A DNA stretch of 64,000 nucleotides from Streptomyces mobaraensis NBRC 13819 = DSM 40847 (GTDB lineage: Bacteria > Actinomycetota > Actinomycetes > Streptomycetales > Streptomycetaceae). The stretch spans positions 992,001 through 1,056,000 of the forward strand of contig NZ_CP072827.1 of the NCBI RefSeq assembly GCF_017916255.1, given 5' to 3'. Below, piece after piece: positions 16,971 to 26,043 of this stretch (the stretch's first letter is position 1; each line of letters begins with the position of its first letter). The position numbers and the translations under genes are program-made. The notes under the pieces are model-generated. The model saw nothing but the letters and a program-made list of their open reading frames with translations, did no database searches and had not been told where the DNA came from.

Positions 16971-17858
16971 GTGATCGAAGCGAGGCTCCACGACGGCAGC
17001 GTGCTCCCGGTGGAGGTCCACGGCACCGGGTCCGCCACCGTGCTCCTCCCCGTCGATCCACGTCCCGCGGAAGGGGCGCGCGCCGAGGAACTCCGGCGCT
17101 GGGGCGTCGATCCCGCCCTCGGCCGGTCTCTCGCGCGAGGTCTCGCGGACGCCGGTTTCCGCGCGGTCGCGTTCCCCTACGAGGGCCACCTCATGGCCCA
17201 CCCCCGGCCGGACGCCCTCACCCCGGACACCATCACCGCCGACCTCCTGGCCGTCGCCGACGCGACGGGCGCCGACCGGTTCGCCTACTACGGCTACTCC
17301 TGGCTGGCCCTCAGCGGCCTCCAACTCGCCCTGCGCACCGACCGGCTCACCGCCCTCGCGATGGGCGGCTTCCCGCCCCTCGGCGGCCCGTACGCGGAGA
17401 TGCTGCGCGTCACGAGGGCCGCGCACGCGATGGCGGCTTCCGCCGCCGCCCCTGGTACGACGGCCGTCGGGACCACGGACCCGAACGGCTACGACTGGTC
17501 GTCCGTGGCAGTCTCCGCCTCCGAGGCGCAGACCCGGCAGTTCGTGACCCTGTACGAGGCGCTGCGCGACTTCGACGAACGGGCCGCGTCGGCGCGGCTG
17601 CGCTGCCCGCGCCTGTGCTTCGCCGGTTCCTCCGACACGATCCCCTACGGGGAGGGCTGGGGCGGCGTCACCGTCGACATCGGCGGCGCGCTCGCGGCCG
17701 GCCGTACGGAACTGGCCGCCGCCGGCTGGACGGTCCGCCTTCTCGACGGCCTCGACCACACGCAGGCGATGCAGCCGGCGCATGTCCTGCCGGTGCTGCT
17801 GCCTTGGCTGACGGCTTCACGCTCAGCCCTGGACGACGCCGTACGTCCACCGAGGTGA
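16971..17858 (+). CDS. Alpha/beta hydrolase
   Basis: 295 aa from GTG 16971 (GGGAGA upstream). The fold is alpha/beta hydrolase-like: the nucleophile elbow is GYSWL in FAYYGYSWLALSG, an acidic residue lies in FAGSSDTIPYG, and the probable catalytic His in LDGLDHTQAM. The elbow departs from the common GxSxG by having Leu in the last place. No signal peptide. It is controlled by the divergent TetR gene, which suggests a detoxifying esterase or lactonase; the substrate is unknown. Confidence 0.8.
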   Translation: MIEARLHDGSVLPVEVHGTGSATVLLPVDPRPAEGARAEELRRWGVDPALGRSLARGLADAGFRAVAFPYEGHLMAHPRPDALTPDTITADLLAVADATGADRFAYYGYSWLALSGLQLALRTDRLTALAMGGFPPLGGPYAEMLRVTRAAHAMAASAAAPGTTAVGTTDPNGYDWSSVAVSASEAQTRQFVTLYEALRDFDERAASARLRCPRLCFAGSSDTIPYGEGWGGVTVDIGGALAAGRTELAAAGWTVRLLDGLDHTQAMQPAHVLPVLLPWLTASRSALDDAVRPPR

Positions 17859-17969
17859 GAGCGTTCCGGCGTCAACCGGTCGGCCGGGAACTTCCGTTTC
17901 CGGCTCGGACTTCCCGCCCCGCCTCCTAAGCTCGGCCGCGCCACAGCTCACCGCCGGGGGGTTCCCACC

Positions 17970-18803
17970 ATGTCCGATCCGGAACGGCTCGACCCGTCTC
18001 GGGGCATCATCGCGCGGTACGCGTCGCGGTTGCGGGAGCTGCGCGTCGAGCGCGGCTTGACCCGGGCGGAGGTCGCGGACCGGGTCTTCCTGTCGTACAG
18101 CGCGATCGCGAAGTTCGAGTCGGGCGAACGCTTCCCCGTCGAGGAAGTGGCCCAGTTGCTGGACGAGGTCCTTGAGGCCGGCGGTTCGCTGTTCGACCTT
18201 TGGGACGATATCCAGGAGAGCCCGGACACGAGGTGGGCCAAACGGCACCTCGACTACGAGTCGCGCACCGTGAAGTTTCGCCACTACACCGACTTCATGC
18301 CCGCGCTCTTGCAGACGGACGACTACTTGACGGCCCTCCTCAGGCACAGCCTGCCGGAGTTTGGAGGCAGCCTGGAGGCAAAGGTCAGGTATCGCCAGAA
18401 AAGGCGCGCCCTCCTCGAAGGGCCTGATCAACCGGAGTTCCACACGGTCATCTTGGAAGCCGCCCTGCATTGGCGCGTTGGAGACGACCGGATCATGCGC
18501 GGTCAGTTGACACACCTGCTCGCCTCAGCGCGCAATCCGCGTATCCACCTTCGCATAGTGGCGTTCGACCACGTCCCGCCGTTCGACGGGCTCACGAACC
18601 TGACCATGGCGACAATCATGACGCTCCGCAGCGGGCAATCGATCGTGTATCGGCCCGGGATCACCAGGGGTACCTACACCTCCAAACCGCAAGAGGTCGC
18701 CGAGTACGTATCCCTGTACGATTCCCTCGAAGGCTGGGCTCTTTCAACTGAGGCGTCAACTGCCCTTATCCAAAAAGTGCTTGAGGAGAAGTACCGTGCC
18801 TAG
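17970..18803 (+). CDS. XRE family regulator with DUF5753 domain
   Basis: 277 aa. An N-terminal XRE HTH (residues about 16-60: LRELRVERGLTRAEVADRVFLSYSAIAKFESGERFP) is followed by the DUF5753 ligand-like domain (HYTDFMPALLQTDDYLTALL, RQKRRALLE, GDDRIMRGQLTHLL). This is the WhiJ/BldB-associated regulator family expanded in Streptomyces. The stop overlaps the GTG of a DUF397 gene, the usual partner, which is thought to modulate the regulator. Target genes are unknown. Confidence 0.92.
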   Translation: MSDPERLDPSRGIIARYASRLRELRVERGLTRAEVADRVFLSYSAIAKFESGERFPVEEVAQLLDEVLEAGGSLFDLWDDIQESPDTRWAKRHLDYESRTVKFRHYTDFMPALLQTDDYLTALLRHSLPEFGGSLEAKVRYRQKRRALLEGPDQPEFHTVILEAALHWRVGDDRIMRGQLTHLLASARNPRIHLRIVAFDHVPPFDGLTNLTMATIMTLRSGQSIVYRPGITRGTYTSKPQEVAEYVSLYDSLEGWALSTEASTALIQKVLEEKYRA

Positions 18804-19014
18804 CGTCTCCACGGATCCATATGTGACCACCTGGCGAAGCAGCAGTTACAGCATGGGCGAGGACAAGTGTCTTGAGGTATCGGACGAACACCCCGGCCTG
18901 ATACCCGTCCGCGACAGCAAAACCCCCACTGGCCCCACCCTCACCATCCCCACCCCCGCGTGGAGCGCGTTCATCACCGCGCTCAGCGCGGAAAGCGGCC
19001 TCGCGCCCCGGTAG
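18796..19014 (+). CDS. DUF397 domain protein
   Basis: 72 aa, GTG at 18796 with GAGGAGA 5-7 nt upstream; it overlaps the XRE stop by 8 nt. The pattern TWRSSSYS, CLEV, VRDSKTP and AWSAFI is the DUF397 signature. These small proteins always travel with XRE/DUF5753 regulators and act in development-related or bistable control modules, probably as antagonists. Confidence 0.9.
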   Translation: MPSVSTDPYVTTWRSSSYSMGEDKCLEVSDEHPGLIPVRDSKTPTGPTLTIPTPAWSAFITALSAESGLAPR

Positions 19015-19125
19015 CGGCCGTTGCCGGCCGCATGGCAGGCCGGTCAGGCCCGGTATCGCGCTGCCCGGCGCGCGTCCGTCAGCGCGGTCCGCGAAACCGC
19101 GGCGTAACGAACGCCCCGTACCGTC

Positions 19126-19674
19126 GTGCGGGTGAGTGCACCAGCGAACGGACGTCAGGCGGACCCGGACATACGGATCCGGGCCGGTGGCGAGGACGAC
19201 CTCGGCGAGCTGACCCGGATCTACAACCACTACGTCGTCGAGACGCCGATCACCTTCGACATCGAGCCGTTCACCGTGGACCAGCGGCGCCCGTGGCTGC
19301 TGGAGCACCCGGATTCCGGGCCGCACCGGCTGCTCGTGGCCGAGCAGGGCGGAAAGCTGCTCGGGTACGCGACCAGCAGCGCCTTCCGTCCGAAGCACGC
19401 GTACGCGACGTCCGTCGAGACCACCGTGTACGTGGCGCCGGAACACGTGGGCCACGGCGTCGGCAGGCTGCTGTACTCCGCCCTCTTCGAGGTCCTGGAG
19501 CGGGAGGACGTGCACATGGCACTCGCCGGCATCACCGTGCCCAACGACGCGTCCCGCCGCCTCCACGAGCGCTTCGGCTTCCGCCCCGTCGGGGTGTACG
19601 AGCAGGTGGGCCGCAAGTTCGGCGAGTACTGGGACGTGGCCTGGTTCCAGCGACAGGTGTCGCGGGAGGGATGA
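19126..19674 (+). CDS. GNAT acetyltransferase, phosphinothricin/methionine-sulfoximine (PAT) type
   Basis: 182 aa from GTG 19126 (GTG 19132 is an alternative; no good ribosome site for either). The sequence IRAGGEDDLGELTRIYNHYVVETPITFD, VETTVYVAPEHVGHGVGRLLYSAL and AGITVPNDASRRLHERFGFRPVGVYEQVGRKFGEYWDVAWFQ follows the PAT/MddA family, which acetylates phosphinothricin or methionine sulfone/sulfoximine with acetyl-CoA. No phosphinothricin genes are nearby, so a general methionine-analogue detoxifier is the likelier role. Confidence 0.85.
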   Translation: MRVSAPANGRQADPDIRIRAGGEDDLGELTRIYNHYVVETPITFDIEPFTVDQRRPWLLEHPDSGPHRLLVAEQGGKLLGYATSSAFRPKHAYATSVETTVYVAPEHVGHGVGRLLYSALFEVLEREDVHMALAGITVPNDASRRLHERFGFRPVGVYEQVGRKFGEYWDVAWFQRQVSREG

Positions 19675-19778
19675 CGGCGGCCGGGGTGCCGTCACTCGGC
19701 CCGGCGGCCACGCAACCCGCGCGGCACCTCGGACAGCACCCCATGACCCGGCACCCCTGCCCCGGACAGGACGCTCCT

Positions 19779-20996
19779 TCAGAACTCGTCGACCGTGTGC
19801 GCCGGATACTCCGTGCGCAACGCCGCGTCCAGCCGCGCCACGGCTCCCGGCGTGTGCTCGGTGACCAGGCCCGCCCGTGCCAAATCCCGCAGTCCCGTGC
19901 CGCCGAGGTAGCAGGCGGCGAGCTCGCGTACGTCGAAGGTGAGGTCGGGGGCCTCGTCGGTGCGGGTGACGGTGGCGCCGTCGGGTCCCGCCGTGAGGCG
20001 GAGGCGTTCCGCGGCGCGGGAGTCCGTGATCTCCAGGACCAGGTCGCAGGGAGCCGACCAGGAGCGGGACTTCAGGGCGGTGGGCACGTCGAGGACGCGC
20101 AGCCAGAGGGCGGGTATCTCCCGGGTGACGCGGACCTGGTCGCGGTCGGCGGCGAAGTGGAGCAGCGGGTCGTCCAGGGGGCGGCCCCAGGCGCGTACCC
20201 GTTCGGTGCGGTCGATCGAGACGAGGTGGCGCCAGAGCGCCGCGGCGGCCTCGGGGGTGTCGGCCTCCAGCTCGGAGACGGCCACGATGCCGTCGGGGGT
20301 GCCGGGGACGTCGCGGCCGTCGCCGGTGCGGTAGACGGCGTAGCCCACGGGCGGTGTGCCGAGCGTGACGACCCGGGGCGGGCTGAGGTGCGGCGCGTCG
20401 TCCTCGGTCTCGGGGAGTGTGCGGGTGCGCCACCATGCGCTGTCGCGGGAGACGCGGCCCGCGCGGCGGCGCCGGTGGGCGGCGTGGAGGGGAGCGAGGA
20501 GGGCGGGGGCGTCCTCGGGGTCGACAAAGTGCACGGGGAGGTCGGCGGGTTCGATGCGCAGGGCGAGCGGGCGGTCGGAGTCGATCTCCACTCCGTAGAC
20601 GTGGGTGGCGGCGCCGAAGCCGAAGCGGCCGTAGAGGCCGGCGTCCGCGGCCCAGAGCGCGGCGAGCGGCTGCCCGGCGGCCCGGCAGCGGCTCCACAGT
20701 TCGCCGATCAGTCCCCTGAGGACGCCCCGGCCCTGATGGCCGGGGGACACGGAGACGAACGTCACGCCCGCGCAGGGCAGTTCGCCGCCGGGGACGGACA
20801 ACAGGAGCGGGCGGGCGGCGAGCATGCCGACCAGGTCGTCACCGTCGTGGGCGCCGACCCGCTCGGCGCCGAGGAGCATCTCCCGGTGGCGCTCGCGCCG
20901 TTCCGCGTCCGCGGACTCCTCGAAGGCGAGGTAGGTGAGGTCCAGGGCACGGTCCAGGTGCGCCTCGGGGATCCGGCGGAATTCCAGTGTGGTCAT
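19779..20996 (-). CDS. Eis-like GNAT acetyltransferase
   Basis: 405 aa. Two tandem GNAT-like regions (FVSVSPGHQGRGVLRGLIGELW as acetyl-CoA site, ADAGLYGRFGFGAATHVYGVEI) and an SCP2-like C-terminal domain give the Eis architecture. The chain ends in ...VDEF; in Eis proteins the free C-terminal carboxylate takes part in catalysis and a terminal Phe is conserved. Eis enzymes acetylate amines such as aminoglycosides at several positions. It may therefore contribute to aminoglycoside tolerance, but physiological substrates are unknown. It is convergent with the PAT-like gene. Confidence 0.88.
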   Translation of the reverse strand: MTTLEFRRIPEAHLDRALDLTYLAFEESADAERRERHREMLLGAERVGAHDGDDLVGMLAARPLLLSVPGGELPCAGVTFVSVSPGHQGRGVLRGLIGELWSRCRAAGQPLAALWAADAGLYGRFGFGAATHVYGVEIDSDRPLALRIEPADLPVHFVDPEDAPALLAPLHAAHRRRRAGRVSRDSAWWRTRTLPETEDDAPHLSPPRVVTLGTPPVGYAVYRTGDGRDVPGTPDGIVAVSELEADTPEAAAALWRHLVSIDRTERVRAWGRPLDDPLLHFAADRDQVRVTREIPALWLRVLDVPTALKSRSWSAPCDLVLEITDSRAAERLRLTAGPDGATVTRTDEAPDLTFDVRELAACYLGGTGLRDLARAGLVTEHTPGAVARLDAALRTEYPAHTVDEF

Positions 20997-21135
20997 GATC
21001 GGACGTTAGGTATCCGGGTCCGCACGGCGCCAGGGATTTTCGGCCCGGGATGACCCGGCTCACACGTCCGTCAGACCGCCGGGGGTCGTCCGCCGGCGGC
21101 CGCACGGGGGCAAGTGGGGCCTGCCCCCGGCGCCC

Positions 21136-22389
21136 TCACCCCGCACGGCCCGCCAGTGCGTCGAGTTGCGGACGGGTGAGGCCCGTAAGCCCGGTGATCT
21201 CCGCCGTGTCGGCCGCGCCGCAGTCGGTCGCGCGGAGGAGGTAGCCGGCGAGGGAGCGGGCCGTGGCGGGTTCGTCGAGGATGGGGCCGTCGCCGCCGGA
21301 CCCGGCGGCGTAGGCGGCCAGGCGGGCCGCCGCCGGGTCCAGGCCCTCGCGGTAGAAGCCGTACACGGCCGCGTACCGCGTCGGCAGGTGGCCGGGGTGC
21401 ATGTCCCAGCCCTGGTAGTACGCCCGCGCCAACGCCCGGCGGACCAGGGCGTGGTGGTAGCGCCAGGCCGCGTGCACCCGCTCGCGCGGGCCCACGGGGA
21501 GGACGTTCGTCGAGCCGTCCGACAGGCGTACCCCCGTACCCGCCACCGCCGTCTGCATCACGGCCTTAGCGTGGTCCGCCGCCGGATGGTCGGGGGCCTG
21601 GTGTGCCGGGGCGACGCCGCACGCCGCGCTGTAGTCGAAGGTGCCGTAGTGCAGGGCGCTCACCCGGCCCTCCCCCGCGTCCAGCAGCCGCGCGACCGTG
21701 GCCCGGCCGTCCGGGCCCAGGACGGCCTGGGTGGTCTCGATCTGGACCTCGAAGCGGAGCCGGCCCGCGTCCAGGCCGTGGGCCTTCTCGAACTCTCCCG
21801 CCACCTCCGCCATCGCCGTGACCTGTGCGGCGTGGGTGACCTTGGGGAGGGTGAGGACGAGTCCGGCGGGCAGCCCTCCGCCCGCCATCAGGCCCGTGAG
21901 GAAGACGTCGAGGGTGCGGACGCCCCGGTCCCGTACCGCCGCCTCCATGGATTTGGCGCGGATGCCGACGAACGGCGGCGCGCTGCCGTCCGCGACCGAC
22001 GCCGCCGTCAACTCGGCGGCCCGCGCCGCCGCTTCGTCCTCCTCGGCGTCGGAACGGCGGCCGTAGCCGTCCTCGAAGTCGACGCGCAGGTCCTCCACGG
22101 GCTCCCGGGCCAGCTTCGCCCGGACGCGGTCGTGGACGGCCGTGGCGTCCACGCCGAGGGCGGCGGACAGCGCTTCCGCGTCCGGCGCGTGCTCGTCGAG
22201 GGCGGCCAGGGCCCGTTCGCCCCACGTACGGACGGTGTCCGCCGCGAAGGCGTCCGCCGGAACGTAGACGGTGTGGACGGGCTGGCGGGTGCCGGGGTCG
22301 CCGGGGTAGCGGCGCGCGAGGTCCGCGTCCACGGCGGCGAGCCGGGCCGTGAGGCGGTCCGTCAGCGTGCTGTCGAAGGTCGTCGTCAC
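21136..22389 (-). CDS. DUF6986 / HpcH-HpaI aldolase-like protein
   Basis: 417 aa from GTG 22389; a TTG at 22437 would sit inside an operator-like palindrome and is less likely. It resembles citrate-lyase-beta/malyl-CoA-lyase TIM-barrel proteins: DLRVDFEDGYG, VGIRAKSMEA, LPKVTHAAQV, FEVQIETTQAV and the long SALHYGTFDYSAACGV segment. Streptomyces homologues are often mislabelled phosphoenolpyruvate kinase. The acidic residues of the FEDGYG and QIET motifs would bind a divalent metal. A C-C lyase on a short-chain keto or CoA ester is expected. It is monocistronic, between a GNAT gene and the etf operon. Confidence 0.75.
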   Translation of the reverse strand: MTTTFDSTLTDRLTARLAAVDADLARRYPGDPGTRQPVHTVYVPADAFAADTVRTWGERALAALDEHAPDAEALSAALGVDATAVHDRVRAKLAREPVEDLRVDFEDGYGRRSDAEEDEAAARAAELTAASVADGSAPPFVGIRAKSMEAAVRDRGVRTLDVFLTGLMAGGGLPAGLVLTLPKVTHAAQVTAMAEVAGEFEKAHGLDAGRLRFEVQIETTQAVLGPDGRATVARLLDAGEGRVSALHYGTFDYSAACGVAPAHQAPDHPAADHAKAVMQTAVAGTGVRLSDGSTNVLPVGPRERVHAAWRYHHALVRRALARAYYQGWDMHPGHLPTRYAAVYGFYREGLDPAAARLAAYAAGSGGDGPILDEPATARSLAGYLLRATDCGAADTAEITGLTGLTRPQLDALAGRAG

Positions 22390-22432
22390 GCTCCGGTGCA
22401 CAGGGTCCCACCCGCCAATCCGCCGCCGGGAG

Positions 22433-22449
22433 TTCAACAGTTCGTTGAA
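22433..22449. promoter_or_regulatory. Operator-like palindrome upstream of the DUF6986 gene
   Basis: TTCAAC and GTTGAA, perfect 6-bp arms around AGTTC. Position 44 bp ahead of the chosen start suggests a repressor site of IclR-like style. The regulator is not in the window. Confidence 0.5.
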
Positions 22450-22505
22450 GCCAGTCGACGCTAGCCGCGTCCCCGCCCGGCGGTCAACACCCCGGGAAAC
22501 GCGAC

Positions 22506-22537
22506 GGGCTCCCGCACGCCGCCGCGCGCGGGAGCCC
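22506..22537 (-). terminator. Terminator of the etf operon
   Basis: Perfect 10-bp stem GGGCTCCCGC / GCGGGAGCCC with a 12-nt GC loop, just 3' of the leftward etfA stop. Confidence 0.75.
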
Positions 22538-22560
22538 TGAGAGCGGCCCCTGAGGGACGA

Positions 22561-23523
22561 TCAGCCCTTGCGGGCCTTGATCTCGTCCGTCAGCTGGGGG
22601 ACGACCTCGAAGAGGTCGCCGACGACGCCGTAGTCGACCAGCTCGAAGATCGGCGCCTCCTCGTCCTTGTTGATGGCGACGATCGTCTTCGAGGTCTGCA
22701 TGCCGGCCCGGTGCTGGATGGCACCGGAGATGCCCGCCGCGATGTAGAGCTGCGGGGAGACCGACTTGCCGGTCTGGCCGACCTGGTTGGTGTGCGGGTA
22801 CCAGCCGGCGTCCACCGCGGCGCGGGAGGCGCCGACGGCACCGCCGAGCGAGTCCGCCAGGGCCTCGATCAGCGGGAAGTTCTCGGCGCCGTTGACGCCG
22901 CGGCCGCCGGAGACCACGATCGCGGCCTCGGTCAGCTCGGGGCGGCCGGTCGACTCGCGCGGGGTGCGGGAGACGACCTTGGTGCCGGTGGCCAGCTCGC
23001 CGAAGGTGACGGAGAGCTGCTCGACCGTGCCCGCGGCCGGGGCGGCCTCGGGGGCGGCGGAGTTGGGCTTGACGGTGATGACCGGGGTGCCCTTGGTGAC
23101 GCGGGACTTGGTGGAGTACGAGGCCGCGAAGACGGACTGCGTGGCCACCGGGCCCTCGTCGCCGGCCTCCAGGTCGACGGCGTCGGTGATGAGGCCGCCG
23201 CCGATACGGAGCGCGAGGCGGGCCGCGATCTCCTTGCCCTCGGCGGAGGACGGGACGAGCACGGCGGCCGGGTTGACGGCCTCGTAAGCGGCCTGGAGGG
23301 CGTCCACCTTGGGGACGACCAGGTAGTCGGCGAACTCGGCGGCGTCGGCGGTGAGCACCTTGACGGCGCCGTGCTCGCCGAGCACCTTCGCGGCCTCCTC
23401 GGCGCCGGCGCCGAGGTGGACGGCGACGGGCTCGCCGATGCGGCGGGCGAGGGTGAGCAGTTCGAGGGTGGGCTTGCGGACGGCGCCGTCCACGTGGTCT
23501 ACGTAGACGAGGACTTCAGCCAT
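22561..23523 (-). CDS. etfA: Electron transfer flavoprotein alpha subunit
   Basis: 320 aa, ATG 23523. The N-terminal Rossmann-like domain ([27 protein letters not shown]) is followed by the FAD domain: [81 protein letters not shown]. EtfA/FixB with EtfB shuttles electrons from acyl-CoA and other dehydrogenases to ETF-quinone oxidoreductase. It lies 70 bp after etfB in the same direction; no partner dehydrogenase is in the window. Confidence 0.97.
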   Translation of the reverse strand: MAEVLVYVDHVDGAVRKPTLELLTLARRIGEPVAVHLGAGAEEAAKVLGEHGAVKVLTADAAEFADYLVVPKVDALQAAYEAVNPAAVLVPSSAEGKEIAARLALRIGGGLITDAVDLEAGDEGPVATQSVFAASYSTKSRVTKGTPVITVKPNSAAPEAAPAAGTVEQLSVTFGELATGTKVVSRTPRESTGRPELTEAAIVVSGGRGVNGAENFPLIEALADSLGGAVGASRAAVDAGWYPHTNQVGQTGKSVSPQLYIAAGISGAIQHRAGMQTSKTIVAINKDEEAPIFELVDYGVVGDLFEVVPQLTDEIKARKG

Positions 23524-23593
23524 GGCGTTGCTCTCCTGCGGGAAGTGTGAGGGCGGTTGCGGGGTTCCGGGCTCAGACGGGCTTGTGGCCCGC

Positions 23594-24379
23594 TCAGACG
23601 AACTTCTGGCCCGCGAGGAACTCGGCGAGCTGCTTGCCGCCCTCGCCCTCGTCCTTGACGATCGTGCCGGCCGTGCGGGCCGGCCGCTCGGCGGCGCTGT
23701 CGACCTTGGTCCAGGCGCCGTCGAGGCCGACCTCGTCCGCCTCGATGCCCAGGTCGGACAGGTCCAGCGACTCCACCGGCTTCTTCTTCGCGGCCATGAT
23801 GCCCTTGAAGGAGGGGTAACGCGCCTCGCCCGACTGGTCGGTGACGGAGACGACGGCCGGGAGGGCGGCCTCCAGCTGCTCGGTGGCGGCGTCGCCGTCG
23901 CGGCGGCCGGTCACCTTGCCGTCCTCGACCGCGACCTGGGAGAGCAGGGAGACCTGCGGGACGCCCAGGCGCTCGGCGAGGAGGGCCGGGAGCACGCCCA
24001 TGCCGCCGTCGGTGGAGGCCATGCCGCAGACGACCAGGTCGTAGCCGACGTGCTCGACGGCCTTGGCCAGCACCAGCGAGGTGCCCATGACGTCGGTGCC
24101 GTGCAGGTCGTCGTCCTCGACGTGGACGGCCTTGTGCGCCCCCATGGACAGCGCCTTGCGCAGCGCGTCCTTGGCGTCCTCGGGGCCGACGGTGAGCACG
24201 GTGATCTCCGCGTCATCGGCCTCGTCGGCGATCTGCAGCGCCTGCTCGACCGCGTACTCGTCGAGCTCCGAGAGCAGGCCGTCCACGTCGTCGCGGTCGA
24301 CGGTCAGGTCCTCGGCGAAGTGCCGGTCGCCGGTGGCGTCGGGCACGTACTTCACACAGACAACGATCCTCAAGCTCAC
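23594..24379 (-). CDS. etfB: Electron transfer flavoprotein beta subunit
   Basis: 261 aa from GTG 24379, with AGGAGA 7 nt upstream. The EtfB/FixA pattern is clear: IVVCVKYVPDA, LNEYDEYAVEQAL-like (LSELDEYAVEQALQIAD), VCGMASTDGGMGVLPALLAERLG and the AKKKP recognition loop near the C-terminus that docks with partner dehydrogenases. It binds AMP and forms the heterodimer with EtfA. First gene of the etf operon; a 187-bp gap upstream should hold the promoter. Confidence 0.97.
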   Translation of the reverse strand: MSLRIVVCVKYVPDATGDRHFAEDLTVDRDDVDGLLSELDEYAVEQALQIADEADDAEITVLTVGPEDAKDALRKALSMGAHKAVHVEDDDLHGTDVMGTSLVLAKAVEHVGYDLVVCGMASTDGGMGVLPALLAERLGVPQVSLLSQVAVEDGKVTGRRDGDAATEQLEAALPAVVSVTDQSGEARYPSFKGIMAAKKKPVESLDLSDLGIEADEVGLDGAWTKVDSAAERPARTAGTIVKDEGEGGKQLAEFLAGQKFV

Positions 24380-24566
24380 GCCGGCTCTCCTACTGCATCG
24401 TCTCTTCAAAGCTGCCTTGGCAGGCAGCATAGGCGCCTTGGGGGGCGGATCCCGGGCGGGGCTGGTGATGCCCACACCGGAATGTTACTCGTCAGTACAT
24501 CGAGCGTGTCACCCGAGCGCAAGGCCGTTGACCTGTGATGTGCCCAACGCGCGGGGCAGGGACGTC

Positions 24567-25073
24567 TCAGTCCCGCAAACCGTTGAAGCGTCCCTGGTGG
24601 TAGAGCAGGGGACGGCCCGTTCCGGCGGCCTCGCCCGTCACCGCCTCGGCGAGGACGAGGCAGTGGTCACCGGCGGGGACCCGGGCCACCACCCGGCACA
24701 CCAGCCACGCCAGCACGCCCTCCAGCAGCGGCACCTCCTCCGGTCCGGCGCGCCACCGGGTGGGCGCGGCGAAGCGGTCGGCGCCGCTGCGGGCGAAGAC
24801 GGCGGCCAGTTCGCGCTGGTGCTCGCCGAGTATGTGCACGCCGACATGTTCGGTCTCGGCGAGGACGGGCCAGCTGGACGAGCCGGTGCCGACGCCGAAG
24901 GAGACGATCGGGGGCTCGGCGGCCACGGAGGTGAGGGAGGTCGCGGTGAATCCCACGGGGCGGTCGCCCTGGGCGGTGATCACGGCCACGCCGGCGGCGT
25001 GCCGGCGGAAGACCGAGCGCAGCAGCTCGGGGCCGGCGGCGCGGAGGGTGCTGAGGTCGGGCGAGACCGACAT
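24567..25073 (-). CDS. Flavin reductase family protein (FMN-binding, HpaC-like)
   Basis: 168 aa, ATG 25073 with AAGGGG 8 nt upstream. The motifs FRRHAAGVAVITAQ, PVGFTATSLTSVAAEPPIVSFGV and HVGVHILGEHQRELAAVFA, and the late GDHCLVLAEAV, are those of the flavin-reductase-like domain. Such enzymes reduce free FMN or FAD with NAD(P)H for two-component monooxygenases. No oxygenase is adjacent; the nearest redox genes are etfBA. Confidence 0.92.
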   Translation of the reverse strand: MSVSPDLSTLRAAGPELLRSVFRRHAAGVAVITAQGDRPVGFTATSLTSVAAEPPIVSFGVGTGSSSWPVLAETEHVGVHILGEHQRELAAVFARSGADRFAAPTRWRAGPEEVPLLEGVLAWLVCRVVARVPAGDHCLVLAEAVTGEAAGTGRPLLYHQGRFNGLRD

Positions 25074-25315
25074 GGGCTGTCCCCTTCAAGTCGAACAAGT
25101 CGAGCTGGTCGAGCCGGAGTGGTGCGGTCGCGGAAACTCACGGGCTCGGACAGCGCGCGCCGGCTGCCACCGGTACGTCCACGTACGTGTCTAACTGCGA
25201 GAGAAGTCCAGGCCACATGGCGTCACCTTGGCGAGGCGCGGCGAGCGGCGTCAAGGGCCGCCGGGCGGATGGGACTGGGATCACGATGATCCACGGCGGG
25301 CGGCGGCGCCGCGCG

Positions 25316-25720
25316 TCACGGGTTGTCCACGGCCGCCCCGAGCGCCGCGATGACGTGCGCCTTGCGCGGCTCGCCCTCGGCGCGGCGCACGACGCGGCCG
25401 GCGGCGTCGAGGACGAGCACGGTCGGCGTCGCGGTGATGTCCAGGGATCTGACGAGGCCGAGCCGCGCCTCGGCGTCGATCTCGACGTGGGCGACGCCGT
25501 CGACCATGCCCGCGACGTCGGCGAGGACCCGCCGGGTGGCCCGGCACGGCTGGCAGAACGCGCTGGAGAACTGGACGAGGGTGGCCCGCTCGCCCAGCTC
25601 GGCGCCGAGCGCGGCGGCGTCCAGGCGTGGCGCGCCGGTGTCCAAGCGTGGCGCGTCCGCGCCCGGCCGTGGCCCGTCGGCGTCCGGCCGTCGCGCGTCG
25701 GCCTCATTCCGTTCCCGCAC
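25316..25720 (-). CDS. Thioredoxin-like protein
   Basis: 134 aa from GTG 25720 (GGAAGGA 5 nt upstream). After a charged, repetitive ~35-residue N-terminus (DADGPRPGADAPRLDTGAPRLD), a thioredoxin fold follows with the redox motif CQPC in SSAFCQPCRATRRVL, cis-Pro in ITATPTVLVLD, and a helical end. The CxPC pair differs from the CGPC of housekeeping thioredoxin, so a specialised reductase role is likely. No signal peptide. Confidence 0.88.
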   Translation of the reverse strand: MRERNEADARRPDADGPRPGADAPRLDTGAPRLDAAALGAELGERATLVQFSSAFCQPCRATRRVLADVAGMVDGVAHVEIDAEARLGLVRSLDITATPTVLVLDAAGRVVRRAEGEPRKAHVIAALGAAVDNP

Positions 25721-26043
25721 GTGCGTCCTTCCGTCTGTCACCGTGGCCACCGTGGCGCGGGTCCGGATACCCGCGTCGTCCCGTTCGACGCCGTTCCCCC
25801 GCCGCGGCGTTCCGTCCCTTCCTCCAGCACCGCTTCCGGTGGCGGAATTCCCGGCCGGAACCCCCGCCACCTCCCCGCCAATCCGGCAAATCGGGCGACG
25901 TGATGAGGATCTCCCGGCCGGGAAGCACCCCCGACTGGCTTGCGGGCCGGACATTCGGGCACGATCTGCCGGAAGCCGCCACCCTACGGCTGCGTAACTT
26001 CAGCGGGAGCATCCTCCCCAGGCCCCCGAAGGACATAACCGAT
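25721..26043. other. Divergent intergenic region, thioredoxin / acyltransferase
   Basis: 323 bp without a supported gene. An open frame from 25903 is in phase with the acyltransferase but has no ribosome site and looks like leader. Probably holds the two divergent promoters. Confidence 0.4.

Noticed and set aside
22390..22437. TTG start at 22437 for the DUF6986 gene
   Set aside because: It lies inside the operator-like palindrome and adds 16 residues of low similarity to the family; GTG 22389 is preferred, though its ribosome site is weak.
25903..26043. N-terminal extension of the acyltransferase from an in-frame ATG at 25903
   Set aside because: There is no ribosome-binding site and the added residues do not fit the PlsC family; ATG 26044 has both.
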